Positions 44,113 to 53,722 of a stretch of 64,000 bases of DNA are shown here, piece by piece (position 1 is the first letter of the stretch; each line of letters opens with the position of its first letter). The stretch lies in contig CBINHC010000002.1 in the NCBI GenBank assembly GCA_966250385.1, positions 310,001 through 374,000 on the forward strand, given 5' to 3'. Below the pieces are notes generated by a model. The model was given only the letters and a program-made list of their open reading frames with translations, did not search any database and was not told where the DNA came from. The translations under genes were made by a program, and so were the position numbers. The DNA is from DASWTL01 sp966250385. Lineage in GTDB: Bacteria > Bacteroidota > Bacteroidia > Sphingobacteriales > Sphingobacteriaceae.

Positions 44113-45285
44113 GTGAAAGATAGAGTCCTTTTCCTGACCCTTCGCACCTTCAGCCTGACTGGTGGAATAGAAAAGGTCTGCAGGACCCTGGCCAGGGTCC
44201 TGTCCGATCTGTGCAGCGAACCGGAGGTAAGAATGTATTCTATGTATGATCATATGGAAGACCTGGACAAGCGCTATATAAAGCCCGAGAACTTCCGGGG
44301 ATTCGCGACGAATAAAGGCACCTTCTTATGGGCCTCATTCTTCCGGGGTGTCCGTTCGGATAAAGTTATTCTCAGCCACATAAACCTCCTCATCTTCGGC
44401 TGGCTTGTGAAGAAGGTATCGCCGAGTACAGAGATCATCTTATTGGCGCATGGAATCGAGGTCTGGAGAGAACTCAGATCCTGGAAGAAGCACTTCCTTC
44501 GGAAGGATTGCCGGATATGGGCGGTCAGCAGTTACACGGCCGGCGTACTTAAAGAGAGGCATGACATACCGCCGGAGCGGATCCAGGTTCTGAACAACGG
44601 GTTGGATCCGTTCTTCAGCGTACCCGAGATCAAGGAGAGACCGGACCAGCTGGTTTACAAGCATGGAATTCTTAAATCGGATCCGATTCTGTTTACCCTC
44701 ACCAGAATTGCATCCACCGAAGGCTACAAGGGCTATGACCTGGTTCTTGAGGTATTACCGGAGATCATCAGGGTCCACCCGACCCTGCTGTATTTCATCG
44801 CTGGGCAGGCGGACCCGGAGGAGCAGTTGCGCCTTGAAGTGATGATCGAAGCCTTGAACCTGGAAAACAATGTCGTCCTGCTTGGCTACATTCCCGAGGA
44901 TAAAGTCAGCAAATACTACCAGCTCTCCGATGTGTTTATCATGCCGAGCAGGAAGGAAGGATTCGGGCTGGTGTTTATCGAGGCAGCGGCATGCGGCACC
45001 AGGGTCATTGCCGGCAATCAGGACGGTAGTTCCGATGCTCTTTTACAAGGACGGTTGGGCACGCTCATCAACCCTCAGGATAAAACCGGAATCAGGAATG
45101 CAATCATAAAGTCCCTGTCGGATTCCGATACAGACGGTTCCAGGCTGATTCAGAGAACCTGCCTTAAGCATTTCAGTTATCAAGCCTACAGGGAAAGGGT
45201 CCGAAAACTGATCACCCACCGGTACGGTCCGCCTGTCCGGGATGTCGAAGGACCCCAAAAATACCAGATCATTACGGCACCATAA
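44113..45285 (+). CDS. Glycosyltransferase family 4
   Basis: This 390-residue GT-B enzyme starts at a GTG (44113), followed by DRVLFLTLRTFSLTGGIEKVCRTLA, the usual first strand and glycine loop. The donor domain shows LTRIASTEGYKGYDLVLEVL, FIAGQADPEEQLRLE and the EX7E-type motif EGFGLVFIEAAACGTRV. It follows asnB by 17 bp. Substrate unknown. Confidence 0.87.
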   Translation: MKDRVLFLTLRTFSLTGGIEKVCRTLARVLSDLCSEPEVRMYSMYDHMEDLDKRYIKPENFRGFATNKGTFLWASFFRGVRSDKVILSHINLLIFGWLVKKVSPSTEIILLAHGIEVWRELRSWKKHFLRKDCRIWAVSSYTAGVLKERHDIPPERIQVLNNGLDPFFSVPEIKERPDQLVYKHGILKSDPILFTLTRIASTEGYKGYDLVLEVLPEIIRVHPTLLYFIAGQADPEEQLRLEVMIEALNLENNVVLLGYIPEDKVSKYYQLSDVFIMPSRKEGFGLVFIEAAACGTRVIAGNQDGSSDALLQGRLGTLINPQDKTGIRNAIIKSLSDSDTDGSRLIQRTCLKHFSYQAYRERVRKLITHRYGPPVRDVEGPQKYQIITAP

Positions 45286-45294
45286 CGCAGATTT

Positions 45295-46218
45295 ATGCAA
45301 GAGATACTCAGCCCTGTTATGACTTCATCCGCAATTCGCGGCAGCCTTTCGCTGCCGGATGAGCGGGAGAATCAATCAGAGACGTCGTTTGAATGGACAA
45401 TCGAGCCCCGGAGCTCGATCATGGACCTGAAGCTCAGCGACGTCTGGGAGTACCGGGATCTTCTGATGCTGCTTGTCCGCCGTGATTTTGTCTCATTCTA
45501 CAAGCAGACCATTTTCGGGCCCGTCTGGTTCTTTGTTCAGCCGCTTTTGACGACCATCACATTCACGTTTGTATTTGGCCGCCTGGCGGGCATATCCACC
45601 GACGGACTGCCGCAGCCCCTTTTCTATATGGCTGGAATTACCGCATGGAACTACTTTGCCGAATGTCTGACCAAAACGTCAACCGTGTTCAAAGACAATG
45701 CGAATATCTTCGGGAAGGTATACTTCCCGAGACTGATCATGCCGTTAAGCATCGTCGTATCGAACCTGATCCGCTTTGCGGTTCAGTTCATACTGTTTCT
45801 GGCAATGATCGCATACTACCGGCTCACCGGCATTCACTTCAGTCCCACCCCTGCAGCTGGGTTATTTCCGGTCATTCTGATACTCATGGCGGCACAGGGA
45901 CTTGGGCTCGGGATGATCATCTCGGCCATGACAACGAAATACCGGGACCTCGCATTCCTGGTCACATTCGGTGTCCAGCTGCTGATGTATGCAACGACTG
46001 TCATTTACCCCCTATCGACGGCAAATGAAAGCATTCGCTGGATTATTGAAGCCAACCCGATGACTGCACTGATCGAAACGTTCCGGTATGGATTTCTGGG
46101 CAAGGGCAGTTTCACCTGGTCTTCGCTGGGGTATTCGGCATTAAGCACCATTACGATCCTTGTCGCCGGGATTATCATATTCAACAGGGTTGAGCGGAAT
46201 TTTGTGGACACGGTTTAA
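45295..46218 (+). CDS. wzm: ABC-2 polysaccharide exporter permease (Wzm-like)
   Basis: This 307-residue permease has a cytoplasmic N-terminus with WEYRDLLMLLVRRDFVSFYKQ, the amphipathic interface helix of Wzm/TagG proteins, and then six membrane segments (FFVQPLLTTITFTFVFG, FMAGITAWNYFAECL and others). It pairs with the ATPase gene 18 bp downstream to move an undecaprenyl-linked glycan across the inner membrane. The first 40 residues are rich in Ser and Glu and precede the conserved domain; an internal start is possible. Confidence 0.93.
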   Translation: MQEILSPVMTSSAIRGSLSLPDERENQSETSFEWTIEPRSSIMDLKLSDVWEYRDLLMLLVRRDFVSFYKQTIFGPVWFFVQPLLTTITFTFVFGRLAGISTDGLPQPLFYMAGITAWNYFAECLTKTSTVFKDNANIFGKVYFPRLIMPLSIVVSNLIRFAVQFILFLAMIAYYRLTGIHFSPTPAAGLFPVILILMAAQGLGLGMIISAMTTKYRDLAFLVTFGVQLLMYATTVIYPLSTANESIRWIIEANPMTALIETFRYGFLGKGSFTWSSLGYSALSTITILVAGIIIFNRVERNFVDTV

Positions 46219-46236
46219 CGATTCGCTGAAGACGAC

Positions 46237-47520
46237 ATGGGAAATATTGCTATTAAAGTCGAAAACCTATCCAAAGCATATCAGCTGGGAGAAATCGGCA
46301 CCGGAACCCTTAGCCGGGATGTGGAACGCTGGATCGCAAAAGCAAGAGGCAAGGAAGATCCGTTCCTGAGAATCGGCGAAACAAACGTCCGGTCTGCCCG
46401 GGGAGAAAGCGACGTGGTCTGGAGCCTGAAGGATATCAGTTTTGAAATTGAACAGGGAGATGCTGTCGGGATCATCGGACGAAACGGAGCCGGCAAGAGC
46501 ACGCTGTTAAAGATAATCAGCAGGATCACCTCCCCTACCAGCGGAAGAATCCATGGTAAGGGACGAATCGCCAGCCTGCTTGAAGTTGGCACCGGTTTCC
46601 ACCCGGAGCTTACGGGGCGGGAAAATATCTTCCTGAATGGCGCGATCCTCGGTATGAGAAAGCGTGAGATACAAAGACAATTTGACCAGATCGTGGACTT
46701 TGCGGGTGTTGAACGATATGTTGATACGCCGGTGAAACGCTACTCCTCCGGAATGTATGTACGCCTGGCGTTCGCTGTAGCAGCCCACCTTGAATCGGAG
46801 ATTCTGATCGTGGATGAGGTCCTTGCGGTCGGCGACGCAGAATTCCAGAAAAAATGCCTGGGAAAAATGGGCGAAGCTAGTAAAGGTGAAGGGCGAACCG
46901 TGCTGTTTGTCAGCCACAATATGGGATCACTCAAGAGCCTTTGCGATAAAAGTCTTCTATTGGAAAATGGAACCCTTGCTGCAATGGGAAAATCCGTTGA
47001 TCTGATTAATCTCTATAATAAGGTTACAACGAATTGTTTGACACCAGGCAGCTGGGAAAACCCCGAAGAGGAGAGTGAGGTAGCGCAGCTAAAAAGCATA
47101 CGGATAACGGGGGACGACTCCAAGCCCTCAATTGTCTACCAAAATACGGACAGAATAACCATATTATTCAAAGTCGATTTCATAGTGCCGGTTGAGAATT
47201 TCAAAGTCGGCTTTGATTTGATAAAGAACGGAGAAATTGTGTTTACAACATACAGCATCGATACGGATCCTGTCAGAGGAGCGATAAATCGCGGAGAAAA
47301 ACAATTCAAGTGCACTATTGAGCCAAAGCTCTTAAATCATGGCTGTTACGCGCTAAGGCCTTTGATGTCGATCCATTGCGAACGAGGACTAACTAGCATT
47401 AACAAGCCGATTTTAGAATTCGAAGTTCGCTTCGATAAATCCAACCCCTACCACACCGTCTATGATGAATCAAACCATACAGGATTCATCTCCCCATTTA
47501 TCGACTGGACATTATGTTAA
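46237..47520 (+). CDS. wzt: ABC polysaccharide exporter ATPase with C-terminal substrate-binding domain (Wzt-like)
   Basis: This 427-residue protein has an N-terminal ABC ATPase (Walker A GRNGAGKS at 81-88, signature YSSGM at 169-173, Walker B ILIVDE at 189-194, H-loop SHN at 226-228). A C-terminal domain from about residue 265 to 427 has the beta-sandwich character of Wzt carbohydrate-binding domains, which in characterised systems recognise the modified non-reducing end of the exported glycan. Base composition drops to about 40% G+C near the junction of the two domains and stays low downstream, suggesting the C-terminal domain was replaced by recombination. Confidence 0.93.
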   Translation: MGNIAIKVENLSKAYQLGEIGTGTLSRDVERWIAKARGKEDPFLRIGETNVRSARGESDVVWSLKDISFEIEQGDAVGIIGRNGAGKSTLLKIISRITSPTSGRIHGKGRIASLLEVGTGFHPELTGRENIFLNGAILGMRKREIQRQFDQIVDFAGVERYVDTPVKRYSSGMYVRLAFAVAAHLESEILIVDEVLAVGDAEFQKKCLGKMGEASKGEGRTVLFVSHNMGSLKSLCDKSLLLENGTLAAMGKSVDLINLYNKVTTNCLTPGSWENPEEESEVAQLKSIRITGDDSKPSIVYQNTDRITILFKVDFIVPVENFKVGFDLIKNGEIVFTTYSIDTDPVRGAINRGEKQFKCTIEPKLLNHGCYALRPLMSIHCERGLTSINKPILEFEVRFDKSNPYHTVYDESNHTGFISPFIDWTLC

Positions 47521-47524
47521 ACCT

Positions 47525-48193
47525 ATGGCATCAATAAAATCACTGTTGATTTTCGGATTCAAGGTCTTGTTTTTTATCAGAAGGAAGCTAACGTTTGACA
47601 ACCCGATTAATCAACTTATCGCATACACATACCTGCGTGCACATGGTGTTGATTGTGAATATGGAGCAATTCGGCTCCAAGGGTTCCCTATCATCCGAAA
47701 AGCTCCAGGGTCATCCATTAAAATAACCGGGAGGGTACACCTTATATCAAAAGCAGAATACAATGTTGCAGGAGTAAACCATAGATGCATAATCTCAACG
47801 GTCAGCAAGAATGCGAGCATTCGGATAAAAGGCCCATTTGGTGCATCGGGATGTGCCATTGTAGCAAGTAAGTCGATCAATATTGATAAAAATGTTACGC
47901 TTGGCGTGAATACAAAAATATACGACACCGATTTTCACCCCATCGACCCGATTTACCGGTCAAGCCCCGAGTACTCGGACAAGGTAAAAAGCGGCCCCGT
48001 AGAAATAGGAGAAAATGTATGGATCTGCGCAAACTCTACTGTATTAAAAAATGTCAGGATCGGTCAAAATGCTGTGGTTGGCGCCCATTCATTAGTATTA
48101 AAAAGCATTCCTGAAAACGTTGTCTTTGGAAACGAACCTGCGCACTTTATTTATGATCTTAAGAAAGTCATCCCTCAAACTGTTTTGACCTAG
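47525..48193 (+). CDS. Left-handed beta-helix acyltransferase (hexapeptide repeat family)
   Basis: This 222-residue protein has hexapeptide-repeat turns in its C-terminal half (KNASIRIKGPFGASG, IDKNVTLGVNTKIYDTDFHP, IGENVWICANSTVLKNVRIGQNAVVGAHSLV). A hydrophobic N-terminus precedes them. The DTDFHP segment with its histidine matches the catalytic loop of maltose/serine O-acetyltransferase-like enzymes. The ATG at 47525 lies 4 bp after the wzt stop. A start at 47462 would overlap wzt and is rejected. It probably O-acetylates a sugar of the exported glycan. The gene is AT-rich relative to its surroundings. Confidence 0.85.
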   Translation: MASIKSLLIFGFKVLFFIRRKLTFDNPINQLIAYTYLRAHGVDCEYGAIRLQGFPIIRKAPGSSIKITGRVHLISKAEYNVAGVNHRCIISTVSKNASIRIKGPFGASGCAIVASKSINIDKNVTLGVNTKIYDTDFHPIDPIYRSSPEYSDKVKSGPVEIGENVWICANSTVLKNVRIGQNAVVGAHSLVLKSIPENVVFGNEPAHFIYDLKKVIPQTVLT

Positions 48194-48201
48194 AAATAGT
48201 C

Positions 48202-49152
48202 ATGGTAATAAAACTCACAACGCCTTGGCAACATAGCTTTCTAAAACTTCAGATACCATTCGGTTCTTCAGCAAAGTTCCATGTTGATGATCTTGCAAGA
48301 GAATGTGACTATTGGATAATCTGGGGTGGCCTTCCGCCTGACAGGACAGCTGAGTGGGCGCAGTGCCCGGCTCAAAACGTACTCTTTATGACGGATGAAG
48401 TTCATGATCAGAAAAGATTTGACAAGAACTTCTTACGCCAGTTCAGTGCCATTCTAACCAATCGTCAGGACATAGAACACTCGAACGTTATAAAGATTCA
48501 TGAATTCAATCACTGGCATTTGAACAAAAGCCTGGCTGATTTGGCACACCAGCAGTCAATATTAAAATCAAGATCGATATCTGTTGTCTGTTCCGATCTG
48601 ACCGACCTGCCTGGCCATAAGGCCAGGTACGCGCTGGTGAACAGATTAATCGGTCACTTCAAGGATAGACTGGACGTTTATGGCCGCGGCTTCAATGCAA
48701 TAAGCGACAAATGGGATGCATTAGCACCATACAAGTATTCAATTGCCATAGAGAACAATTGTCATCCTGGATATTTCACAGAAAAAATTAGCGAATGTTA
48801 CCTGGCACACACTTTCCCCATATACTATGGCGCGCCAAACATTTGCGATTATTTTGATAAAAGGAGCATGTTACTTATAGACATAAGAGATTATATGTCC
48901 TGCATCACAAACATTGAAAAATTGTTAGATGAAGACCCTTACTATAAAGTTGAAGACCTTATTATCAAACAAAAGATTCGATACCTCAAACGCTACCATC
49001 TCTTCCCTGCACTCTTGAATTTGCTTCTGTCAGAGTTTCCCGATGGAAATCGTCTACGGAAGGAGAAGGTTCTAATTAAGTCACAGGCAACTTTTTCGAA
49101 ATATTACCATGCGAGAAAGATTGCAAGAGGAATTAAAGCACTGCTGCAATGA
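48202..49152 (+). CDS. Glycosyltransferase family 10 (fucosyltransferase-like)
   Basis: This 316-residue protein carries the alpha-1,3-fucosyltransferase motif region in its second half (YKYSIAIENNCHPGYFTEKI, then FPIYYGAPNI), which binds GDP-fucose in GT10 enzymes. The N-terminal half is variable, as expected for the acceptor domain. It overlaps the next gene by 4 bp. It is among the most AT-rich genes of the window and probably came with the acyltransferase and wzt C-domain. No GDP-fucose synthesis genes are in the window, so the donor must come from elsewhere, or be a different GDP-sugar. Confidence 0.85.
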   Translation: MVIKLTTPWQHSFLKLQIPFGSSAKFHVDDLARECDYWIIWGGLPPDRTAEWAQCPAQNVLFMTDEVHDQKRFDKNFLRQFSAILTNRQDIEHSNVIKIHEFNHWHLNKSLADLAHQQSILKSRSISVVCSDLTDLPGHKARYALVNRLIGHFKDRLDVYGRGFNAISDKWDALAPYKYSIAIENNCHPGYFTEKISECYLAHTFPIYYGAPNICDYFDKRSMLLIDIRDYMSCITNIEKLLDEDPYYKVEDLIIKQKIRYLKRYHLFPALLNLLLSEFPDGNRLRKEKVLIKSQATFSKYYHARKIARGIKALLQ

Positions 49153-50174
49153 CAAACGGAATTTCAGTCATAATTTGTTGCTATAATAGCGAGAAAAGAC
49201 TACCCGAGACATTAAAACATATTGCTCTACAGCAGGTGGATGATGCTATAAGCTGGGAAGTACTTGTCATCAATAACAATTCATCAGATAACACCCGTGA
49301 GGTTGCTATTCAGGAGTGGAATACTTACCAAACTCCAGATCTTCGGTTTGAAGTAATCGATGAGCCAAAGCCAGGATTGAACCATGCCCGGGAAAAAGGA
49401 ATAAGTGAAAGCAAATACAAGTATGTCATTTTTTGCGATGACGACAACTGGCTCGCTGAGAATTATGTTCAGGATGCGTATAACATCCTGCACTCCAATA
49501 ACCGGATCGCTGTCTTAGGCGGTCATGGGGAGCCGGTATTTGAATCGGCTATTCCGCCCCACTTCTGGAAAAATCAATACGATGCCCTGGCGGTTGGCCC
49601 GCAAAGCCTGCACGAGGGAAATATTACGGACTCACGCGGGGTTGTTTACGGTGCGGGAATGGTCTTAAATAAAGAGGCCTACTTCACCTTAAAGGAAAAG
49701 CACCATTTCCGGTTCTTAACTACCGATCGGAATGGATCGAGCCTGATCAGCGGTGGGGACTTCGAACTTTGCATCGCCTTCAGAAACGCCGGCTACCAGA
49801 TCTGGTATTCCGGGAAGCTACGGTTCAGACATTATATACCGTCGAACAGAACCGAGATCGGTTACTATAAAAAGCTCTTTGAAGCATTCGGAAGAACCGA
49901 TTACCTCCTTCTGTCCTATCAGTGCTGCAGAGTTCCGGAAAGCATCAGGCACCATTGGGCCTATCTGATGCTGCAAAAGATCAAAAACAACCTCCTGGTT
50001 CGCCCGGCTGAGATCATGCTTGCGATCGTGCACCCCCGTTCCTATGGCAGGATCAGATCATACTACTATCTCTACACCACATTAGGATTTCTGAAAGGAC
50101 TGATGTCAGACCGGAAGCTGCATAAGGTGAGGATCAGCGAATCTCCTTTCTTGAATTACATTCAAAACCGGTGA
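49149..50174 (+). CDS. Glycosyltransferase family 2 with long C-terminal region
   Basis: This 341-residue GT-A enzyme begins ISVIICCYNSEKRLPETLKHIA and has VLVINNNSSDNT and a D-rich metal site (VIFCDDDNWL). A C-terminal acceptor region follows (SGGDFELCIAFRNAGYQIWY). The first third is AT-rich and the remainder returns to about 50-55% G+C, so the right edge of the AT-rich block lies inside this gene near 49.5 kb. It overlaps both neighbours by 4 bp. Confidence 0.87.
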   Translation: MTNGISVIICCYNSEKRLPETLKHIALQQVDDAISWEVLVINNNSSDNTREVAIQEWNTYQTPDLRFEVIDEPKPGLNHAREKGISESKYKYVIFCDDDNWLAENYVQDAYNILHSNNRIAVLGGHGEPVFESAIPPHFWKNQYDALAVGPQSLHEGNITDSRGVVYGAGMVLNKEAYFTLKEKHHFRFLTTDRNGSSLISGGDFELCIAFRNAGYQIWYSGKLRFRHYIPSNRTEIGYYKKLFEAFGRTDYLLLSYQCCRVPESIRHHWAYLMLQKIKNNLLVRPAEIMLAIVHPRSYGRIRSYYYLYTTLGFLKGLMSDRKLHKVRISESPFLNYIQNR

Positions 50175-51250
50175 AAGTCATCGCGATCGAGAAATATCCC
50201 ACGCTCCTGAAAGGAGGATCGGAAAAGGCATACTTCGAGGTATTGTCCTTACTGAAAAAGAAAGGGCATGAAGTCACGCTGTATTACTGCCTGGAGGGAG
50301 ACTTACTTCCTAAACTGGCAGACATCGGAATAAAAACGATCCGGATCAAGCGGTCAAACATTCAGAAAGCCTGCTCGGTCAGGCAGTGGGCAGAGCTTTA
50401 TCAGAGCTATAGGACCATTGACAAAAACCATGACATCATTTACCTGAACTATTTACACGATACGCCCTTAGCACTGCTGATCAAATTAAAGACCGGGATG
50501 AAGATCATCTGCCATATGCGTGTCTCATCAACTCTGATCTGCCGCCAGCTGAGGTTTACGGGTAGATTCGTCGATCATTTCCTGGTGCTGAACCAACGGC
50601 AGCGATCGGTCTTTTCGCAGCATTTTCCAAAAAACAAACTGTCAGTCATTCCGGATGGCGTTCCATTTGACAGCGGCCGGTCTTGGGTTTCCCGACCAAG
50701 ACAAGGGGCAGTTTACGTCGGCCGGATCGCCAGGGAAAAAGGTCTTACTTCCCTGCTGGCCGCCTGGAAGATCTTAAGGGAGAACTACCGTCTCAACATC
50801 CCCTTGTCCATTACGGGACCGTCGGACAGCGAGGAAGAAAAGGCATTTCGCACCCAGCTGGCCAGCGAAATAGCGAAGTCGGGGCTGCAATCCCTGGTCA
50901 GCATCGATCCTTATACACCGGATCCGGTTTCCTATCTGGGAAGTTTTGAGTTTTCCGTATTTCCATCCACATGTGAGGAAACATTCGGCAGAACCATCGT
51001 GGAATCCATTATCGCCGGAACGATCGTTTTTGCGCGGGATATCGGCATCACCTCAGAGATCCTGGCCCCGGAATCTGAAAAGCTGATCTTTAGATCTGAG
51101 GAAGATCTTTCGCTGAAAATAAGCCGATACCTGAAGGGCGAATCCGCTATTGACATGGCCAGTCTTTACAACCATGTCCGGGACCGCTACAACATTGAAG
51201 AGAATATCGATCTGACAGAAAAATCACTGCTGGAGGCGACAAACGGTTAG
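50171..51250 (+). CDS. Glycosyltransferase family 4
   Basis: This 359-residue GT-B enzyme starts at GTG in a GTGA overlap with the previous stop. The N-terminal segment KVIAIEKYPTLLKGGSEKAYFEVL has the glycine loop. The donor domain shows VYVGRIAREKGLTSLLAAW and ETFGRTIVESIIAGTIV, the EX7E-type motif. Donor and acceptor unknown. Confidence 0.86.
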   Translation: MKVIAIEKYPTLLKGGSEKAYFEVLSLLKKKGHEVTLYYCLEGDLLPKLADIGIKTIRIKRSNIQKACSVRQWAELYQSYRTIDKNHDIIYLNYLHDTPLALLIKLKTGMKIICHMRVSSTLICRQLRFTGRFVDHFLVLNQRQRSVFSQHFPKNKLSVIPDGVPFDSGRSWVSRPRQGAVYVGRIAREKGLTSLLAAWKILRENYRLNIPLSITGPSDSEEEKAFRTQLASEIAKSGLQSLVSIDPYTPDPVSYLGSFEFSVFPSTCEETFGRTIVESIIAGTIVFARDIGITSEILAPESEKLIFRSEEDLSLKISRYLKGESAIDMASLYNHVRDRYNIEENIDLTEKSLLEATNG

Positions 51251-51273
51251 GTTGTCTTCAGGTAATCCGAAGG

Positions 51274-52431
51274 ATGAATATCTTATTACTGACAAAATTC
51301 TACCCTCCTGACACGGATGGCGTCGGCGATCACTCCTTTCACTTAAAAAAACATCTGGAACGGCAGCAGCCGTCTATCAATGTGTTTCTGGCAACGTCGG
51401 AAAACAGCGAAAGATACCTGCCCGCCGATCGTCTCTATCCGTTCAGATATTGGAACAAAAGGGAATTTCAGGGATTGCGCCGGTTCATTGAATCCAATCG
51501 GATCGGGAAGATCCTGGTCCAGTATGTCCCATATTCCTTTAACCGGTATGGCGTCCCTTTAAGATTCCTTTTTTTATTGAAAAACGCCGTTCCTGAAAAC
51601 GCGGAACTGAATTTCATTATCCATGAGTCGAGGATAAGGATCATCCCCTGGCAGAAATATGCGGTGATAGGGATCGGCCAGGCACTCGCTCTGAAAATCA
51701 TCTATTCAATAGCAGCAAGGATCATCACGAGTAATCCCTTATACAGCAAACTAATTCATAAAGTGGATCCTCAAAGGAAGATCCACATCATCCCCGTTGG
51801 AAGCAACATCAATAGTGGCGAAACCGCTGCTTTGGACCGTCGGTCAACTGAACACTTTACCATCTGTTCATTTGGCCGCTCATTTACATCCGCTGCTGAG
51901 ATCCTGCAGGCCGTAAAACGGGCTTCGAACTCTATCCCGAACCTGAGAATGATATTCATAGGCAGTATCAGGAGCGGTGAGCGGAAGGCAATTTTCAGGC
52001 ATGCACAGGCGCTGGGAATTGCCGAGTCCGTCCAAATGACCGGCAGGATAAGCACAGGGGAAATAAGACGGATGCTTCACGACGCAGACCTGTACATCAT
52101 GCGGGAAGGACCATGTATAAACCAGTGGCGCGGAACCAGTCTCCGAAACGGAACTTTGGCGGCTGCTCTTGAGGCCGGCCTTCCCGTTATTGGCTATCGT
52201 GGTGCAATTACCAACATACAGCTATTAAACCTGCGGTTCATCACACTCTTGCAGGAGTATGATTCTCGGGAGATAGCAGCCGGCATCCTGGATTACTTCA
52301 ATTCATCCCGCGAGGAAAAACTCAGATTAAAAGAGTCAGCACGGGCTTTTTTCAAAAAAAATCTGACCTGGGAGGTCATCGCAAAAGCTTACGTAAACGT
52401 CTTAACGCCCCGCCAAAGTGAATACGCTTGA
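51274..52431 (+). CDS. Glycosyltransferase family 4
   Basis: This 385-residue GT-B enzyme starts NILLLTKFYPPDTDGVGDHSF. The donor half has TICSFGRSFTSAAEILQAV, MIFIGSIRSGERKAIF and GTLAAALEAGLPVIGYRGA. The EX7E motif is weaker than in its neighbours (REGPCINQWRGTSLRNG region), so it belongs to a divergent GT4 branch. It overlaps the next gene by 14 bp. Confidence 0.8.
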   Translation: MNILLLTKFYPPDTDGVGDHSFHLKKHLERQQPSINVFLATSENSERYLPADRLYPFRYWNKREFQGLRRFIESNRIGKILVQYVPYSFNRYGVPLRFLFLLKNAVPENAELNFIIHESRIRIIPWQKYAVIGIGQALALKIIYSIAARIITSNPLYSKLIHKVDPQRKIHIIPVGSNINSGETAALDRRSTEHFTICSFGRSFTSAAEILQAVKRASNSIPNLRMIFIGSIRSGERKAIFRHAQALGIAESVQMTGRISTGEIRRMLHDADLYIMREGPCINQWRGTSLRNGTLAAALEAGLPVIGYRGAITNIQLLNLRFITLLQEYDSREIAAGILDYFNSSREEKLRLKESARAFFKKNLTWEVIAKAYVNVLTPRQSEYA

Positions 52432-53722
52432 TAACAAAAGCATCAGGTGGAACAGCTATATTCTGTTATCCCTGTTGTTGTTTACACTGTTCAGCGGCGT
52501 TGTCAGAAAATGGGTTACCACAAACAGCACCATAACCCTCGGAACCACGGTGCTTCAGATTATCATCATCTACCTGCTGCTGTTCATGCGGAGACGCCAC
52601 GGCATGCTGATCGCCCAAAAGTTTCACAGCATCCTGATCCTTTACTTCCTATACTCCTGTGCATTGGCGGCGACACCGGCGATCCCTACCTTCTATCACG
52701 GGATAACGGGAATCGTGGTTCATTCCGGATTCTGGATCGGACTTCTCATTTACCTTTCAAACAGGAATGCGTTCCCGACCTCAAGATTCAAGATCTTCAT
52801 TCTGATCCTGTGTATTGCGGAAGCGGCGCTTGCGATTATCCAATATCAGCTCCCTTACGACCATTTCTTAAATATACATGCGCAGGACCAATTCTATGAC
52901 GGTGCTGATGAAGAGCCGGGAAGAAGCATAACAGTCGTTGGGGATGCCATACGGATAGCCGGAACCTTCAGCTACATTGGAGGCTTTGGCGCCTTTGTTT
53001 TGTTTTTCCAGCTCTTCATTTTCGCGCTGGTTGTTGAAAGGAAGATCAATTGGGTCGGCTTTATGCTCCTGGCAGGCCTGGGACAAACCTTGGCTTTTAT
53101 GAGCGGCTATAGAGCGGTCGTTTTCATCTATGCTGCGTCCCTGCTGACCTTTCTGTTTACCGGCATTAAGTCCTCAAGAAAAAAGGAAAGCATACTGATC
53201 GTCCTGGCAGGACTCTTCCTGGTCTGGATTTTGGATCTCGGGATGGGAAACACGTTCACCAGTTCGGTGGGAAATTTCGTGGACTCTGCCTCTGAAAATT
53301 TTTTTTACCGGCTTAACAATGAAGAAGAGGAAGGGGTCGGACGAATTCTGGAGCCCTTCAGATATATTTTCAACAATTCTTTTCCGAATTCGCTGACCGG
53401 AAACGGCTTAGGGATAACTTACCAGGGGGTATCCAGGTTATTCGGAACTTCAGAAATATATAATCTCTATCCGGTAGAGAACGAAATAGGAAAGACCCTG
53501 CTGGAAGGGGGATATATACTGCTCGGCTTCAAGCTCGCTTTCATTTTTCTTTTGATCAAGAACCTTGCATTACCCCGGATTTACTCCGCCGTAATCCTGA
53601 TGCTGGTCTTCTTTTACGCATCCCTGAGCGGCAGCACCTACAATTCAACATTCGTTCTTCTAGGTCTGATTTACCTGGACGCCGCATTCTACAAACAAAA
53701 GCAGTATGCTGACATCAACTGA
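52418..53722 (+). CDS. O-antigen polymerase/ligase-like membrane protein (Wzy/WaaL type)
   Basis: This 434-residue polytopic membrane protein starts at GTG and shows about ten to twelve hydrophobic segments. A large periplasmic loop in the second half (SSVGNFVDSASENFFYRLN, GRILEPFRYIF, GNGLGITYQGV) has the topology of Wzy polymerases and O-antigen ligases. Sequence conservation in this class is low, so polymerase versus ligase cannot be decided. It overlaps both neighbours, indicating tight co-translation. Confidence 0.75.
   Translation: MNTLDNKSIRWNSYILLSLLLFTLFSGVVRKWVTTNSTITLGTTVLQIIIIYLLLFMRRRHGMLIAQKFHSILILYFLYSCALAATPAIPTFYHGITGIVVHSGFWIGLLIYLSNRNAFPTSRFKIFILILCIAEAALAIIQYQLPYDHFLNIHAQDQFYDGADEEPGRSITVVGDAIRIAGTFSYIGGFGAFVLFFQLFIFALVVERKINWVGFMLLAGLGQTLAFMSGYRAVVFIYAASLLTFLFTGIKSSRKKESILIVLAGLFLVWILDLGMGNTFTSSVGNFVDSASENFFYRLNNEEEEGVGRILEPFRYIFNNSFPNSLTGNGLGITYQGVSRLFGTSEIYNLYPVENEIGKTLLEGGYILLGFKLAFIFLLIKNLALPRIYSAVILMLVFFYASLSGSTYNSTFVLLGLIYLDAAFYKQKQYADIN

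Larger units (their letters stand above)
46930..49490. other. AT-rich block spanning the wzt C-domain, acyltransferase, GT10 and start of GT2
   Basis: Hand counts of 60-base rows give mostly 28-45% G+C inside this block (for example 33% at 46981, 28% at 48841, 32% at 48901), with some rows at 50%. Rows at 46801 and 49561 give 52-55%. Both edges fall within genes, not between them. Confidence 0.65.
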
